DNA from: Parasphingopyxis algicola
GTDB taxonomy: Bacteria; Pseudomonadota; Alphaproteobacteria; Sphingomonadales; Sphingomonadaceae
Assembly: GCF_013378075.1 (NCBI RefSeq)
Contig: NZ_CP051131.1
Coordinates: forward strand, 434,001 to 498,000
DNA length: 64,000 nucleotides
Direction of reading: 5' to 3'
This document shows positions 26,664 to 35,827 of this stretch, piece after piece; positions within the stretch are counted from its first letter, which is position 1; every line of letters begins with the position of its first letter. The position numbers and the translations under genes are program-made. The notes under the pieces were generated by a model, which saw only the letters and a list, made by a program, of their open reading frames with translations, was not told where the DNA came from and did not search any database.

Positions 26664-28680
26664 AGCTCCCTCCTGGTTCCGTGTTGATCAGGCGCTTGGC
26701 GAAGTTTTGCAATGCCGCGTCCTCGCCATTCTGTGCCGCCAGCTCCGCGATTTTCTCGCGCGCCTGTTCATGTCCCTGCTCGAATTCCCGATACAGACTA
26801 TCGAGCATCGCAGCTGAACCTGCCGTGATTTCCAGCACAGGTTCGTAGATTTCCACCGGCGTGGCGCGACCGGACAGGGTGACGCGCCCCAGACAGCGGA
26901 AATCGACCTTGGTCACCTTTTCGACCGCTTCGCGGCTTGCCAGCGCGACCGTATCCGTCTGTTTGTTCGCGCTTTCGAGGCGTGCCGCTGTGTTCATCGC
27001 GTCACCGAGCGCGGTATACTGGATGCGCTCCTCGCCGCCGAAGTTACCGACGATCGCTTCGCCGCAATGGAGGCCCACCCGCGTCCGCCCGATCGGCGGT
27101 ACGCCGTCCGGCGTGCTTTTGCGGAATTCCTCGCCGAACCGCCACATGGCCACCGCACATTGCGCCGCGCGGTCGGCATCGTCGGGCCGCGCGATTGGCG
27201 CGCCCCAGAACGCGACGACTGCGTCGCCCACGAACTTGTCGATCGTCCCGCCATATTCGAGAACGATCTCGCTCATCTTGTCGAGATAGCGGTTGAGCAG
27301 GGACGCGACCATTTCCGGTTCGATCGCATGGCTGAGCTTCGTAAAACCTTCGAGATCGGTGAAGACTGCATAGATTTCGCGCTTCTCGCCGCGCAGCGAG
27401 AGCCGGTCGGGATCCGCGACGATCTGGTTCGCGACATCGGGCGGCAGATATTTGTTGAGCGCGCCCTGCACATATTCCCGCTTTTCCGCGCCGACAGATC
27501 GCGCCGCCGCGCCGATCGCCGTGAAGGCGATGATCCAGCCGCCGAGCCAGCCGAACACCGGCAGGCTCTGCGTATCGACGCCGACGCGATGCAAGGTGAA
27601 CGGGACGACGACGATGACCGCCGCCTGGATCGCGATCAGCACGGCGAGCTTCCAGAGCCTTACATCGCTCAGACTGGTCAGTGCGCCGCACAACACGACC
27701 AGCAGCGCGGTCGCCCACAGTACCCATGACGGAACGCTGCGCAGCATCGTGCCATCGAGCATCTGGGCGAGCAGATGGCCATGGACCTCGACCCCGGCGA
27801 TCGGGTCGTTGCCCTGCAGACGGGTGAGCGGGGTTTCGAACCGGTCGATATCAGGGAGGTCGGTGCCGATGAGGACATAGCGATCGGTGATGAAGGTCGA
27901 CAGGAACGCCGCCTCCTCGTCGTTGGCGAAGAAATCGATGGCGAGCTTCATGAACGGCGGCTCGTTCTCGAAGAAGGGCCGCCGATAGGCGATGCTGCCC
28001 CGATGCGTCCGATAGGCCTCGTTCCCGGGTACCAGCGAATTCGCCATCAGCGGCGGGAGGTCGGCCGGCTGTTCGGGCCAGCTGCGCTGGACATTGTCAT
28101 TGTCCGCACCGAGCTTGACGCTCGTCGGCTGGACGAGATCGTTGGTGATCCGGCGATGCAGATCGGCGATGAAGTCGACCTGGCGCGGCTGCAAACGCAG
28201 GTTTTCATTACTCTCCATCGTCACATAGGCCAGAAAAGTCGGCGTTTGCATGTCGTTCAGCGCCGCAACGAGCAGATCGTCATTGGCGGTCGGCTGGTCG
28301 ATCAGGATGTCGATCGCGATGGCGCGCGGCTGCATGGCATCGAGCGAGCGCAATGCATTGGCGAGAATTTCGCGGTCGAGCGGCGAGCGAACGCCGGTGT
28401 TGAGCAGCGTGTCCTCCTCATAGGTGACGATGGTGATCCGTTCATCCTGTTCGGCGCGCTCCATCGCATAGCTCGCCCGGACGTCGAACAGCACGCGCTC
28501 GATCTCGTCGGTGAAGGGAAGGGCCCAGCTGAGCCGGGCGATGAGCACGGCAAGGATCAGCAGGACGGCGCTTGCGGACAGGCGCAACGGACCGACTTCG
28601 CGCCACAGCCGCGCGAAGCGGCCGGACTGTTCCGGGTCGCTTCCGGACGTATCCATGCGGGGGCCGGTGTCTCTATCCAC
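26644..28680 (-). CDS. CHASE2-domain class III adenylate cyclase
   Basis: Membrane-bound sensor cyclase of 678 residues. Layout: one N-terminal span (residues 33-52), an extracytoplasmic CHASE2 domain (to about 315; 'PRAIAIDILIDQPTANDDLL'), three spans (about 320-395), then a class III cyclase domain. Both metal aspartates are present ('FTDLEGFT' near 441, 'FVGDAVVAFWG' near 485), as are the transition-state Asn and Arg ('NTAARLE'). Lys in 'IDKFVGD' and Asp in 'ALGDAMNT' are the adenine-specifying pair, so the product is probably cAMP. The start may be GTG 28680 or ATG 28656; neither has a strong ribosome site, and a small upstream ORF with a good site ends within the start. This cAMP source may feed the cNMP-binding oxidoreductase at 5513-7957. 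Confidence 0.92.
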   Translation of the reverse strand: MDRDTGPRMDTSGSDPEQSGRFARLWREVGPLRLSASAVLLILAVLIARLSWALPFTDEIERVLFDVRASYAMERAEQDERITIVTYEEDTLLNTGVRSPLDREILANALRSLDAMQPRAIAIDILIDQPTANDDLLVAALNDMQTPTFLAYVTMESNENLRLQPRQVDFIADLHRRITNDLVQPTSVKLGADNDNVQRSWPEQPADLPPLMANSLVPGNEAYRTHRGSIAYRRPFFENEPPFMKLAIDFFANDEEAAFLSTFITDRYVLIGTDLPDIDRFETPLTRLQGNDPIAGVEVHGHLLAQMLDGTMLRSVPSWVLWATALLVVLCGALTSLSDVRLWKLAVLIAIQAAVIVVVPFTLHRVGVDTQSLPVFGWLGGWIIAFTAIGAAARSVGAEKREYVQGALNKYLPPDVANQIVADPDRLSLRGEKREIYAVFTDLEGFTKLSHAIEPEMVASLLNRYLDKMSEIVLEYGGTIDKFVGDAVVAFWGAPIARPDDADRAAQCAVAMWRFGEEFRKSTPDGVPPIGRTRVGLHCGEAIVGNFGGEERIQYTALGDAMNTAARLESANKQTDTVALASREAVEKVTKVDFRCLGRVTLSGRATPVEIYEPVLEITAGSAAMLDSLYREFEQGHEQAREKIAELAAQNGEDAALQNFAKRLINTEPGGSYVLHGK

Positions 28681-28810
28681 GGCGCCGGGCGGAGTTTTGC
28701 ATCGTCATCGCGGATCCGCCGGCCCGGGCAATCGGTCGGGTCTCGTCGCCGGCGATTGCGAGATCGTCAAAAAGGGCGAGCATAGCTCCCCAACCCAAAG
28801 ACCAGCGCAT
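28673..28810 (-). CDS. Possible 45-residue small protein upstream of the cyclase
   Basis: An ATG at 28810 is preceded by GGAGGGGGTTAGC, a stronger ribosome site than that of the cyclase. The frame encodes 45 residues starting 'MRWSLGWGAMLALFDDLAIA' and ends in a basic tail ('ARRRG'); its stop lies 8 bases inside the GTG start of the cyclase gene. It could be a small protein or a leader that couples translation into the cyclase. No homologue is known to me, and chance is possible. Confidence 0.35.
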   Translation of the reverse strand: MRWSLGWGAMLALFDDLAIAGDETRPIARAGGSAMTMQNSARRRG

Positions 28811-28988
28811 GCTAACCCCCTCCGCATATCGCGGCGCACGGGCGGGAGTTCAAAAAAACCCGCGGAGCGCGCCCAAATCATGCGACCTCGGGGCATGTAT
28901 ACCGGCCATGTCGGGGGAATCCAGCGCTCGTTGGGAAGCGATGGGCAGGAATGGGGCCGATGCCGGCGGCTTATCGGCTGGGCTTGGG
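28681..28988. other. Intergenic gap between glycosyltransferase and cyclase genes
   Basis: About 300 bases between the end of a glycosyltransferase gene and the cyclase start, both on minus. It holds the possible small ORF (28673-28810). A GC-rich stretch at 28861-28872 is followed on the minus strand by a run of seven Ts (28852-28858) and might be a weak terminator for the glycosyltransferase. No promoter could be picked with confidence. Confidence 0.4.
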
Positions 28989-31595
28989 TCAGCCGCGCGA
29001 CCGGCGCAAACGGCTGACAAGCGACGGCTTGTTTTCCGGCATGCGCTGGAGTTTCGGCAGAACCGGCGCGCGGCGTTCGCCGCCGATCAGAGCCAGGGCC
29101 TCGTCAAAATCGCCGTCCCAGTAGATCGGGCTGCGGGCGCTCAGGAAATAGATTTCCTCTTCGATACGCTGCGCCAGGATCGACGCGAAACGCTCCTTGC
29201 CGCCGCGCGTGAATTCGATACGCAGCCGCAGCCGGTCGCTGTCTTCGAGCAACGGCAGGAGATCGATACTGTCCCGCGTGAACTGGCCACGCGCGCCGAA
29301 TGCGATCTCTTCACGAACCGGAACGCCATTGGCCCGGATCACCAGTCGGCCCTGATGCAGGACGGCGAAATCCAGCCGCGCCGCAGCGCGATCGAAGCCG
29401 AGCAGCACATGATGGCGGTTCGGCAGCGGCGCGGAAAGCTTGCCCATCTTTTCGACATTGGTCAGCCATGCCGTTTCGCCGTCCTCGCGATGCGCGCGGC
29501 CGAGCAGGATGCGCCCGCTGTTACCCGGCGCGCGCGCCGCCGCGGACTTGTGCAGCAGCAGCTTCTTCGTCGGCAGCGGTACGGCATCGATCATCGCCTT
29601 TTGCGCCAGATAGGCTCCATGGCCGGCCTGGGCGGTAATCGACGCATAATCGCCGGCATGGTCGAGCAGGATATCCGGGACGACGAGCAGGTCCCGGCCT
29701 TGCTGGGCGGCGCGGGTCACATATTCATGTGTCGCGCCCTTGGGGACGCGATAGGATTCGAACGGACCGAGCGCCTGAAATGTCGATCGGCGTCCCGCCA
29801 CCAGTTCCAGCCCATAAGCGCCGCCGGTCAGGGCCTGGCTCGCCGGATCGCCGCCGAGCGGCGCGAAGATCGTGTCGGGATCGCCGCCCTCGGCATCGGC
29901 GGCAAATGCAAACATCGTCGTGAACAAGGCATCGGGACAGGTCGCACCGGCCCGGCGCAGCGCATCCGCCAATCCTGGCTTGCAGGATGTCGCCTCGGCG
30001 GCCTGAAAAAGGAGAATATCGTGATCGACGTTTTCCAGTGCGTGATTGAAGCATGCACCGGCTGCCGTTCCGATGGCCTCGTTCAGCTCGACCGCCCCGC
30101 CGCCGACTTCGTCGACCATAGTACGTTGGGCGCCGGTTATCGCTGTCGCCGCATAGATGACGACGGAGTCGATATCCCGTGCGCTCAGGGCCTGGTCGAT
30201 CGCCTGATCGATGGCCTCGCCGGTAGCGGCGTGAATCACGAGTGCGATCGTTTCGCGCCGGTCGGGCGCGGTGATCGTAGGGGCGAGCGCTGCAGCGCCT
30301 TCGGCCGCCACGAACCGGTGAAAGCCGTACCAGGTCGCCAGATTGGCCGCATTGTCGAACGCCGGCCGGGCGAGCGGCTGGCCGTCGTCGAGCGCGGTCT
30401 TCAGCTGGATGGCCAGCGCTTCGGTTTCGGGCGGGACGAGCGTCGCGTCATGATCGGCTTCGTGGATGAGTTCGGGCGTGCCGCCGACGGCGCTCGCAAC
30501 GAAGGGAATTTTGTGCACGAGCGCTTCGTAGACGGCCATCGTCGAATTCTCGATCAGCGACGGCATTGCGGCGATCATATCGCGCGAACACATCAGCGAC
30601 AGCGCTTCGGGCTGGTTGAGATCGGTGACGATATCGGCGGGGAAGGGCCAGCGTTCGGCATGCTCGTGGATGAAGTCGAGCGGCATCATGCCCTGTTGCG
30701 CGGCGAGCGGTTCGCCGGGCTTGCCGAGAAAGGTCACGCGGTCGATCGCGACGCCCTGCGCGACGAGCTTGTCGACCGCGAGAACGAAGAGATCGAGCCC
30801 CTTGCGCGGTTCGAGACGCCCGAAAAAGACGAGTTCGCGGGTGTGGATGCGATCGCCGAATGCCCGATCCGGCCGTTTGTCCTCGACCTTCACCTCTGCA
30901 AAATCGACGATATTGGGCTGGACGAAGGTGCGGCCTTCAGGAAGCGCATAGCCGATATGATCCATGAAGCTCAGGAGGTGCGCGCTGCCGCCGACGACCA
31001 TGTCCGCCCATTCGACGCATTTCTGCTCGGCGAAACTGGCAATCAGCAGGTCGACATTGTCGATCGGCTGCATCTGGTAATGCCGGTTCCAGATATAGGG
31101 CGACGAGGTCTTGGTGACGAACAGCGTGTCCTGGAACGCCAGCCCGAGCCGTTTCGCCTGGAGTGCATAAAAGGCGCCGCCGCGCCATTCGGAGCTGTGA
31201 ACGATATCGAAACGTTCGGTATCGCGAAGCCAGCGATAGAAAGATAGCCAGCGGGCCTGCCATTTGGAACTGGCGCCGGCGAGCGGTTCGCCGAGATCGG
31301 GGAGGGGAACGAACGTGATGCCGAGTTCGGCATAATGGTCGATCCAGTGCGCGGCCGTCTCGTTTTCGACCTCGCTGCCCTTGAGGTAGCAGACGGTGAC
31401 GTCATGGCCGTCGGCCATGAGCCCGCGAGCCAGATGATAATAGGTCGACGCGATCCCGCCGTTGCGGACCGGACCGACGATCTCTTCGGTGGCGATCAGG
31501 ACGCGCAGCTTCCCTGCAGCCTCGCTCTGGAACCGGTCCAGCGAGGGAAAGCTGCCGACGGTGAATTCATCGCGCTGCACTGGTCTGCCTCTCAT
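28989..31595 (-). CDS. Large GT4-type glycosyltransferase with C-terminal extension
   Basis: 868 residues from ATG 31595, chosen because it directly follows the methyltransferase end (29-base overlap); the frame is open for 19 more codons. The first half is a GT-B glycosyltransferase: N-terminal 'PVRNGGIASTYYHLARGL' glycine-rich loop, acceptor domain, and C-terminal nucleotide-sugar part 'VFFGRLEPRKGLDLFVLAV' with the E-x7-E-like 'MPSLIENSTMAVYEALVHK'. From about residue 430 a second domain follows that looks like a degenerate GT-A core ('ATGEAIDQAIDQALSARDID'), then a beta-rich C-terminus. It is likely cytoplasmic or membrane-associated and builds a surface polysaccharide with its neighbours. 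Donor and acceptor are unknown. Confidence 0.82.
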   Translation of the reverse strand: MRGRPVQRDEFTVGSFPSLDRFQSEAAGKLRVLIATEEIVGPVRNGGIASTYYHLARGLMADGHDVTVCYLKGSEVENETAAHWIDHYAELGITFVPLPDLGEPLAGASSKWQARWLSFYRWLRDTERFDIVHSSEWRGGAFYALQAKRLGLAFQDTLFVTKTSSPYIWNRHYQMQPIDNVDLLIASFAEQKCVEWADMVVGGSAHLLSFMDHIGYALPEGRTFVQPNIVDFAEVKVEDKRPDRAFGDRIHTRELVFFGRLEPRKGLDLFVLAVDKLVAQGVAIDRVTFLGKPGEPLAAQQGMMPLDFIHEHAERWPFPADIVTDLNQPEALSLMCSRDMIAAMPSLIENSTMAVYEALVHKIPFVASAVGGTPELIHEADHDATLVPPETEALAIQLKTALDDGQPLARPAFDNAANLATWYGFHRFVAAEGAAALAPTITAPDRRETIALVIHAATGEAIDQAIDQALSARDIDSVVIYAATAITGAQRTMVDEVGGGAVELNEAIGTAAGACFNHALENVDHDILLFQAAEATSCKPGLADALRRAGATCPDALFTTMFAFAADAEGGDPDTIFAPLGGDPASQALTGGAYGLELVAGRRSTFQALGPFESYRVPKGATHEYVTRAAQQGRDLLVVPDILLDHAGDYASITAQAGHGAYLAQKAMIDAVPLPTKKLLLHKSAAARAPGNSGRILLGRAHREDGETAWLTNVEKMGKLSAPLPNRHHVLLGFDRAAARLDFAVLHQGRLVIRANGVPVREEIAFGARGQFTRDSIDLLPLLEDSDRLRLRIEFTRGGKERFASILAQRIEEEIYFLSARSPIYWDGDFDEALALIGGERRAPVLPKLQRMPENKPSLVSRLRRSRG

Positions 31596-32751
31596 GTCCC
31601 GCTGGTTTTTTCGGCCTTGCAACGCACGTGACCGTATTGATTTCGAGATCATCGCGCGTCAGCTCGCCGTCGAACGCCAGCACTTTCTCAAGGATATCGG
31701 GCTTCAGACGCTCCAGTGTCTCCGGCGGAGAGCGCTTTTCGTCCCAGTGTTCGATATCGAAGGCGATCCGGGTCATGCGCTTGAGTTCGTCCAGTTTGAT
31801 GCGGTTGAGCTTGGTGCGCATATAGTGGTCCGGGGCAAAATTGCCGACGTTCAGAATATGGTTCCAATCGATCAATTGTCGTTGTTGTTCGGATTGCGGG
31901 TCGATCCGGTCAACGCTGTTCGGCGCCAGATGATGGCCGTTCCAGCAGTAGAAATTGTGGTGATTGTACAGGAGATAACCGTCGGCCCGGACATAGCGCC
32001 CGAGACCGGACAGGATCGTGCCGATATCCAGCAGGTGTTCGGTTACGTTATGCAGCGACAGGATGTCGAAGCGCCGGTCGGGATCGAGCGCATCATGCTT
32101 CGCCGGGATCAGCTCGATATCGGGGCAGTGCTCGGCGATGTGGCCCAGGGTGTTCGGGAGCTCGACATAGCGTCTCTTCCGTTTGTCCTTGATCCGCGCC
32201 TTGTCGAGATTGATCCGCGGATCGACCCCCGTGTAGCTCTGTGCGCCCATCATGAGAAAAGCCGTGCCGTAGAGTCCCGGTCCGCAACCGATATCGAGTA
32301 TGTCGCGGCCGCGAAGATATCGGCGCATCCGGTACGGCCAGCCGAGATACCCGTGGCGCAGCGCCAGCTCGATCAGCCCCGGGTCGTAATTGCGGCATGC
32401 CCGTTCCAGATCGTCGGCATAGGCGAAATGCGCCGCTTTGGCGGCTTCGGGATCGTCCAACCAGAAATAGCCGTCCAATATCGGCAGACGCCGCCGGAAC
32501 CATTCGGCGACATGCGCTGCCTCCGTCACCGCGTCGCTGGACAGAAGGCTTTCGATCCGTGCGAGCTTTTCGGCGGTTCCGTCCTTCAGCTCTTTTCGCG
32601 CGGCCTGAATCTCGCGCGCCCTGGACGGCGGATGCGGCGGCGTTCGGGCCGCGCTGCCGGTCGTTCCGGTGACCACGGATCGTTTCGCGCGGTTCCAGAG
32701 CCGCCATAACAGGCTTGCATTGGCGCCATCGGTGGTCGGCTCGGATTTCAT
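31567..32751 (-). CDS. SAM-dependent methyltransferase, class I
   Basis: 394 residues. Residues 148-160 carry the SAM-binding motif I ('DILDIGCGPGLYG'), followed by the acidic end of strand 2 ('YTGVDPRI') and motif IV region ('FDILSLHNVTEHLLDIG'). The N-terminal 120 residues are helical and charged. Its target is probably a sugar in the adjacent polysaccharide pathway, judging from position next to glycosyltransferases; the substrate cannot be read. It overlaps the following large glycosyltransferase gene. It is divergent from an epimerase gene 116 bases away. Confidence 0.85.
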   Translation of the reverse strand: MKSEPTTDGANASLLWRLWNRAKRSVVTGTTGSAARTPPHPPSRAREIQAARKELKDGTAEKLARIESLLSSDAVTEAAHVAEWFRRRLPILDGYFWLDDPEAAKAAHFAYADDLERACRNYDPGLIELALRHGYLGWPYRMRRYLRGRDILDIGCGPGLYGTAFLMMGAQSYTGVDPRINLDKARIKDKRKRRYVELPNTLGHIAEHCPDIELIPAKHDALDPDRRFDILSLHNVTEHLLDIGTILSGLGRYVRADGYLLYNHHNFYCWNGHHLAPNSVDRIDPQSEQQRQLIDWNHILNVGNFAPDHYMRTKLNRIKLDELKRMTRIAFDIEHWDEKRSPPETLERLKPDILEKVLAFDGELTRDDLEINTVTCVARPKKPAGHERQTSAAR

Positions 32752-32867
32752 CAGGCAAGGTGCCTTTTTGGTGGAAAGCTGGCAGTGACGGACGGCAAAT
32801 CGAAAAGAATTGCGGTCATTTACGCGGACCTATAGCGAGCTTCGCAAAATAGCGGAAGGCGATTCGA

Positions 32868-33797
32868 ATGAAGCTGATGGTAACCGGCGGCGCGGGCTTC
32901 GTCGGGAGCAACCTGATTGCACGGCTCAATGCGCTGGGCGGCTACGAGGTCGTGGTCCTGGACAATGAGGTGCTGGGATCGCGCGAGGCGATCACCGATC
33001 TCGACGCGGCGTTCATAAAGGGCGATATCCGCGACGCGGAAGCGGTCGAGGCGGCGCTCGACGGGGTCGAAGCGATCGTCCATCTTGCCGCCGATACCCG
33101 CGTTATTCCATCTATTTCCGATCCGAAGTTCAATTTCGATGTGAATGTCGGGGGCAGCCTCGTGATTCTCGAGGCGATGCGCCGGCTGGGGACCGAAAAG
33201 ATCGTCAGCGCGTCGACCGGCGGCGCGATCATCGGCGAGGCCGATCCGCCGGTCTATGAGGGCATGGTCGCTTCGCCGGTATCGCCCTATGGCGCATCGA
33301 AACTGGCGGTCGAGGGCTATTGTTCGGCCTATTCCGCCTGTTACGGCATCCAGGCTGCGTCGCTCCGCTTTTCCAACGTGTACGGGCCGCGATCCTGGCA
33401 CAAGGGCAGCGTCGTCGCCCTGTTCATCAAGCAGATCCTCAGGGGCGAGACCCTGACCGTTTATGGCGACGGCGAACAGACGCGCGATTATGTCCATGCG
33501 CGGGATCTGGCCGACGGCATCGCGGCGGCGCTGCAATCCGATGCCAGCGGACCGATCCAGCTGGGAACCGGGATCGGCACGCCGCTTAACGCGATCATAG
33601 CGATGCTGCGCGAGATCAGCGCCAAGGATTTTGCTGTCGACTATCAGCCGTTCCGCGACGGCGAGATCGTCCACACCTGGTGCGATATCAGCCATGCCCG
33701 CGCCACCTTGGGCTATGATCCGCAGATTGCGGTGCGCGAGGGGCTTGAGGAAAGCTGGCGCTGGTTCGTCGACAATCGCGAGCGGCTGGCGCTCTAG
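32868..33797 (+). CDS. NAD-dependent sugar-nucleotide epimerase/dehydratase
   Basis: Extended short-chain dehydrogenase of 309 residues, GalE/WbpP-like. It has the nucleotide loop 'VTGGAGFVGSNL' at residues 4-15, 'HLAADTRVIPS', the serine strand 'IVSASTGGAI' and the catalytic 'YGASKLAVEGY' (YxxxK). It would interconvert UDP- or other NDP-hexoses in the cytoplasm, supplying donors to the adjacent glycosyltransferases. In place of the usual catalytic Ser/Thr motif 'SSS/SST' it has 'SASTGG', which is within family variation. It is the first gene of a plus-strand set of four. Confidence 0.92.
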   Translation: MKLMVTGGAGFVGSNLIARLNALGGYEVVVLDNEVLGSREAITDLDAAFIKGDIRDAEAVEAALDGVEAIVHLAADTRVIPSISDPKFNFDVNVGGSLVILEAMRRLGTEKIVSASTGGAIIGEADPPVYEGMVASPVSPYGASKLAVEGYCSAYSACYGIQAASLRFSNVYGPRSWHKGSVVALFIKQILRGETLTVYGDGEQTRDYVHARDLADGIAAALQSDASGPIQLGTGIGTPLNAIIAMLREISAKDFAVDYQPFRDGEIVHTWCDISHARATLGYDPQIAVREGLEESWRWFVDNRERLAL

Positions 33798-33848
33798 TTT
33801 GGGCCTCCGCTTGTTTCCGCCGCCGCTTTTTCGCACAGTCCGCGCATC

Positions 33849-34988
33849 GTGACGCATATCGCCTTTTTCGAACCGTCCTACGCCGCGCACAACCGGCGCG
33901 ACTGGGAAATTCGCGGCAGCTACAAATATCCGAGCCTGCTCGGCGATCTCCACAAATGCGCGACGGTGACGGTGTCGATGCGCACGCTCCCGCCCGAGGG
34001 CGATCCGCACCGGCGGCGGCTGGAGACGGACCATGGCGTCCGGTTCCTCGCCATCGACACGCTCGAGGATGCGGGCGAACATGCGGTCGAGATGCTCGCG
34101 GACGACTATTCCGCCGTTATCGCCACCGAGGCGCCCGATATCGTCAGCACGCTCAATGGCCGGCCGATCGGTCATAACTACGCGCTGGCCCGCGCCGCGC
34201 ACGACAATGGCGTAGACTATGTCTACCGGATCGCCGGCAACGATATCGCGACGCAGACGGCGGTCCGGGAATCGGACGGCTACCCCTTCACAGGCACGGG
34301 TTTGCTGGCGAATCTCCTGGCGCAGGAACGCTATGCGGCCGAGGTTGCCCGCACGGTGATCGTTATGGGCGGGACGGAGCGGGCCCGGGCCGAGGGGCTG
34401 GTGTCCGATCCTGGAAAGATCCGGATCTGCCGGCGCGGCGTCGACCGCGCGCATTTCGCGCCGCCGCCCGACGCGCCGGCTCGCTGCGATCGGATCCTGT
34501 TCGTCGGCCGGGATAGCGCGGAGAAGGGCATCGACCTGATCGAAGGCGCCGCGGCGATCCTCGCCGAACAGCGGCCGGCCATAAACTTCGTCATTGCCGG
34601 CGATTTCGCGGCGCGCGAAGAGAGCAATCGGCGCTATCTCGGCTTCCACGACTATGCGGCGCTGCCCGGACTGTATCGCGACAATCATGCCTTGCTGCTG
34701 CCGGCCCGGTCCGAAGGCTTTCCGCAGGTCGTGATGGAGGCGATGAGCTGCGGCTTGCCGGCAATCCTCTCGAAAAGCCTGTTCGCCGACGATTTCGGTG
34801 CGGAGGACGGTGTCGCGCTGGTCGAGCGGAACGCGCAGGCAATCGCCGATGCGATCATGCGCTGGCATGACGACCCGGCTCTGTTCGCCGCCGAGCGGAC
34901 GCGCGCCCGCGATCACGCGGCGGCGCATTTCGATGCGGCGGTCAACGGTGCGCTGTACCATCGCGCCCTGCTGGACGAACCGACATGA
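33849..34988 (+). CDS. Glycosyltransferase family 4 protein
   Basis: 379 residues, GT-B fold. Start is GTG 33849, about 50 bases after the epimerase. The C-terminal donor-binding half is typical: 'ILFVGRDSAEKGIDLIEGAA', then 'LLPARSEGFPQVVMEAMSCG' with the conserved E-x7-E. The N-terminal half has no membrane span. It shares a 4-base ATGA overlap with the next gene, so they are translated together. Likely role: adds one sugar to a surface polysaccharide intermediate on the cytoplasmic face. Confidence 0.9.
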   Translation: MTHIAFFEPSYAAHNRRDWEIRGSYKYPSLLGDLHKCATVTVSMRTLPPEGDPHRRRLETDHGVRFLAIDTLEDAGEHAVEMLADDYSAVIATEAPDIVSTLNGRPIGHNYALARAAHDNGVDYVYRIAGNDIATQTAVRESDGYPFTGTGLLANLLAQERYAAEVARTVIVMGGTERARAEGLVSDPGKIRICRRGVDRAHFAPPPDAPARCDRILFVGRDSAEKGIDLIEGAAAILAEQRPAINFVIAGDFAAREESNRRYLGFHDYAALPGLYRDNHALLLPARSEGFPQVVMEAMSCGLPAILSKSLFADDFGAEDGVALVERNAQAIADAIMRWHDDPALFAAERTRARDHAAAHFDAAVNGALYHRALLDEPT

Positions 34989-35827
34989 CCGCGGATATCC
35001 GCCCCATCGCGCGCCGCTACTGGTTTGCCGACGCGGCGGCGCTCGCTGCGATCCGCGCGGCGGAAGATCCGCCCCTGTGGACGGCCAGCGATCTTCCGGT
35101 AACGGCCATCTGCCTCGATGACGAGAGCGTGGACGCGCTCGGCGCGACCGCGGACAACGATGCCGGGCTGCGGATCATTGACGCGCGAGACCCGGCCGCG
35201 TTCGGCGCGACACTGGCGCGCGAGCTGAAAAGCGAGCAGGCGCGCTATCTCGAATTCGCCTTTCACGCGGTCGAGGATTTCGCGCCGGCGCTGGATCTGT
35301 TGCTGGAACAGCTCGCGGACGGGGCGCCGGCTGCGTTGGGTGCACAGCTCCTCGCGATCGGCCGTTTCGAGACCGGTACGAGCCGCGATGACGCCTACCC
35401 GATGGTCGAAGGCATATGGATCGCGGCCGAGCATGCCCGCAAGACGATCGCTACCGATAGACCGAATGACCGCGCATCCCTCCGTTCCGTGCTGTCGAAG
35501 CTGATCCGGGATATGGAGGCCCGGCGGATCCCGCTGATAATCGGCGCTCTTTATCGGACCGCCGCCGAAGAGCCCGGCCCGCAGGGAGCGGATCATGATG
35601 CCGCCCAGTGGCGCGCCCGGACCGCGCGCGCCTGGTCCGAGATCGAGCGGCTTCGCAGCGAGAAGCGGGTCCGGTCGGGCCGCGAAGCGGCGCTCCGGAC
35701 CCGGCACGAACGCGATCTCGCCCGTCAGGCGGAGCGGGCGCAGCAAGAGATTGACCGGTTGCATCGCGCCGCCGGCTGGGCAGGGCGATGGCGGGCGCGC
35801 CTGGCCCGTTTTTTCGGGCGCCGATGA
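34985..35827 (+). CDS. Unknown protein between two glycosyltransferases
   Basis: 280 residues, no family recognised. Residues 1-190 look globular and alpha/beta ('YLEFAFHAVEDFAPALDLLL', 'AQLLAIGRFETGTSRDDAYP'), and residues 200-275 are a highly charged, Arg/Ala/Glu-rich helix likely to form a coiled coil ('ERLRSEKRVRSGREAALRTR'), ending in a basic tail. No signal peptide. It overlaps both neighbours by 4 bases (ATGA on each side), so it is locked into one operon with two glycosyltransferases. It may be a scaffold or accessory of the polysaccharide machinery; this is inference from position only. Confidence 0.75.
   Translation: MTADIRPIARRYWFADAAALAAIRAAEDPPLWTASDLPVTAICLDDESVDALGATADNDAGLRIIDARDPAAFGATLARELKSEQARYLEFAFHAVEDFAPALDLLLEQLADGAPAALGAQLLAIGRFETGTSRDDAYPMVEGIWIAAEHARKTIATDRPNDRASLRSVLSKLIRDMEARRIPLIIGALYRTAAEEPGPQGADHDAAQWRARTARAWSEIERLRSEKRVRSGREAALRTRHERDLARQAERAQQEIDRLHRAAGWAGRWRARLARFFGRR

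Noticed and set aside
28572-31247. 891-codon plus-strand frame opposite the large glycosyltransferase
   Set aside because: Shadow of the glycosyltransferase; no recognisable domain and poor start context.
32820-34961. 713-codon minus-strand frame
   Set aside because: Covers the epimerase and a glycosyltransferase in antisense; both of those have clear motifs.
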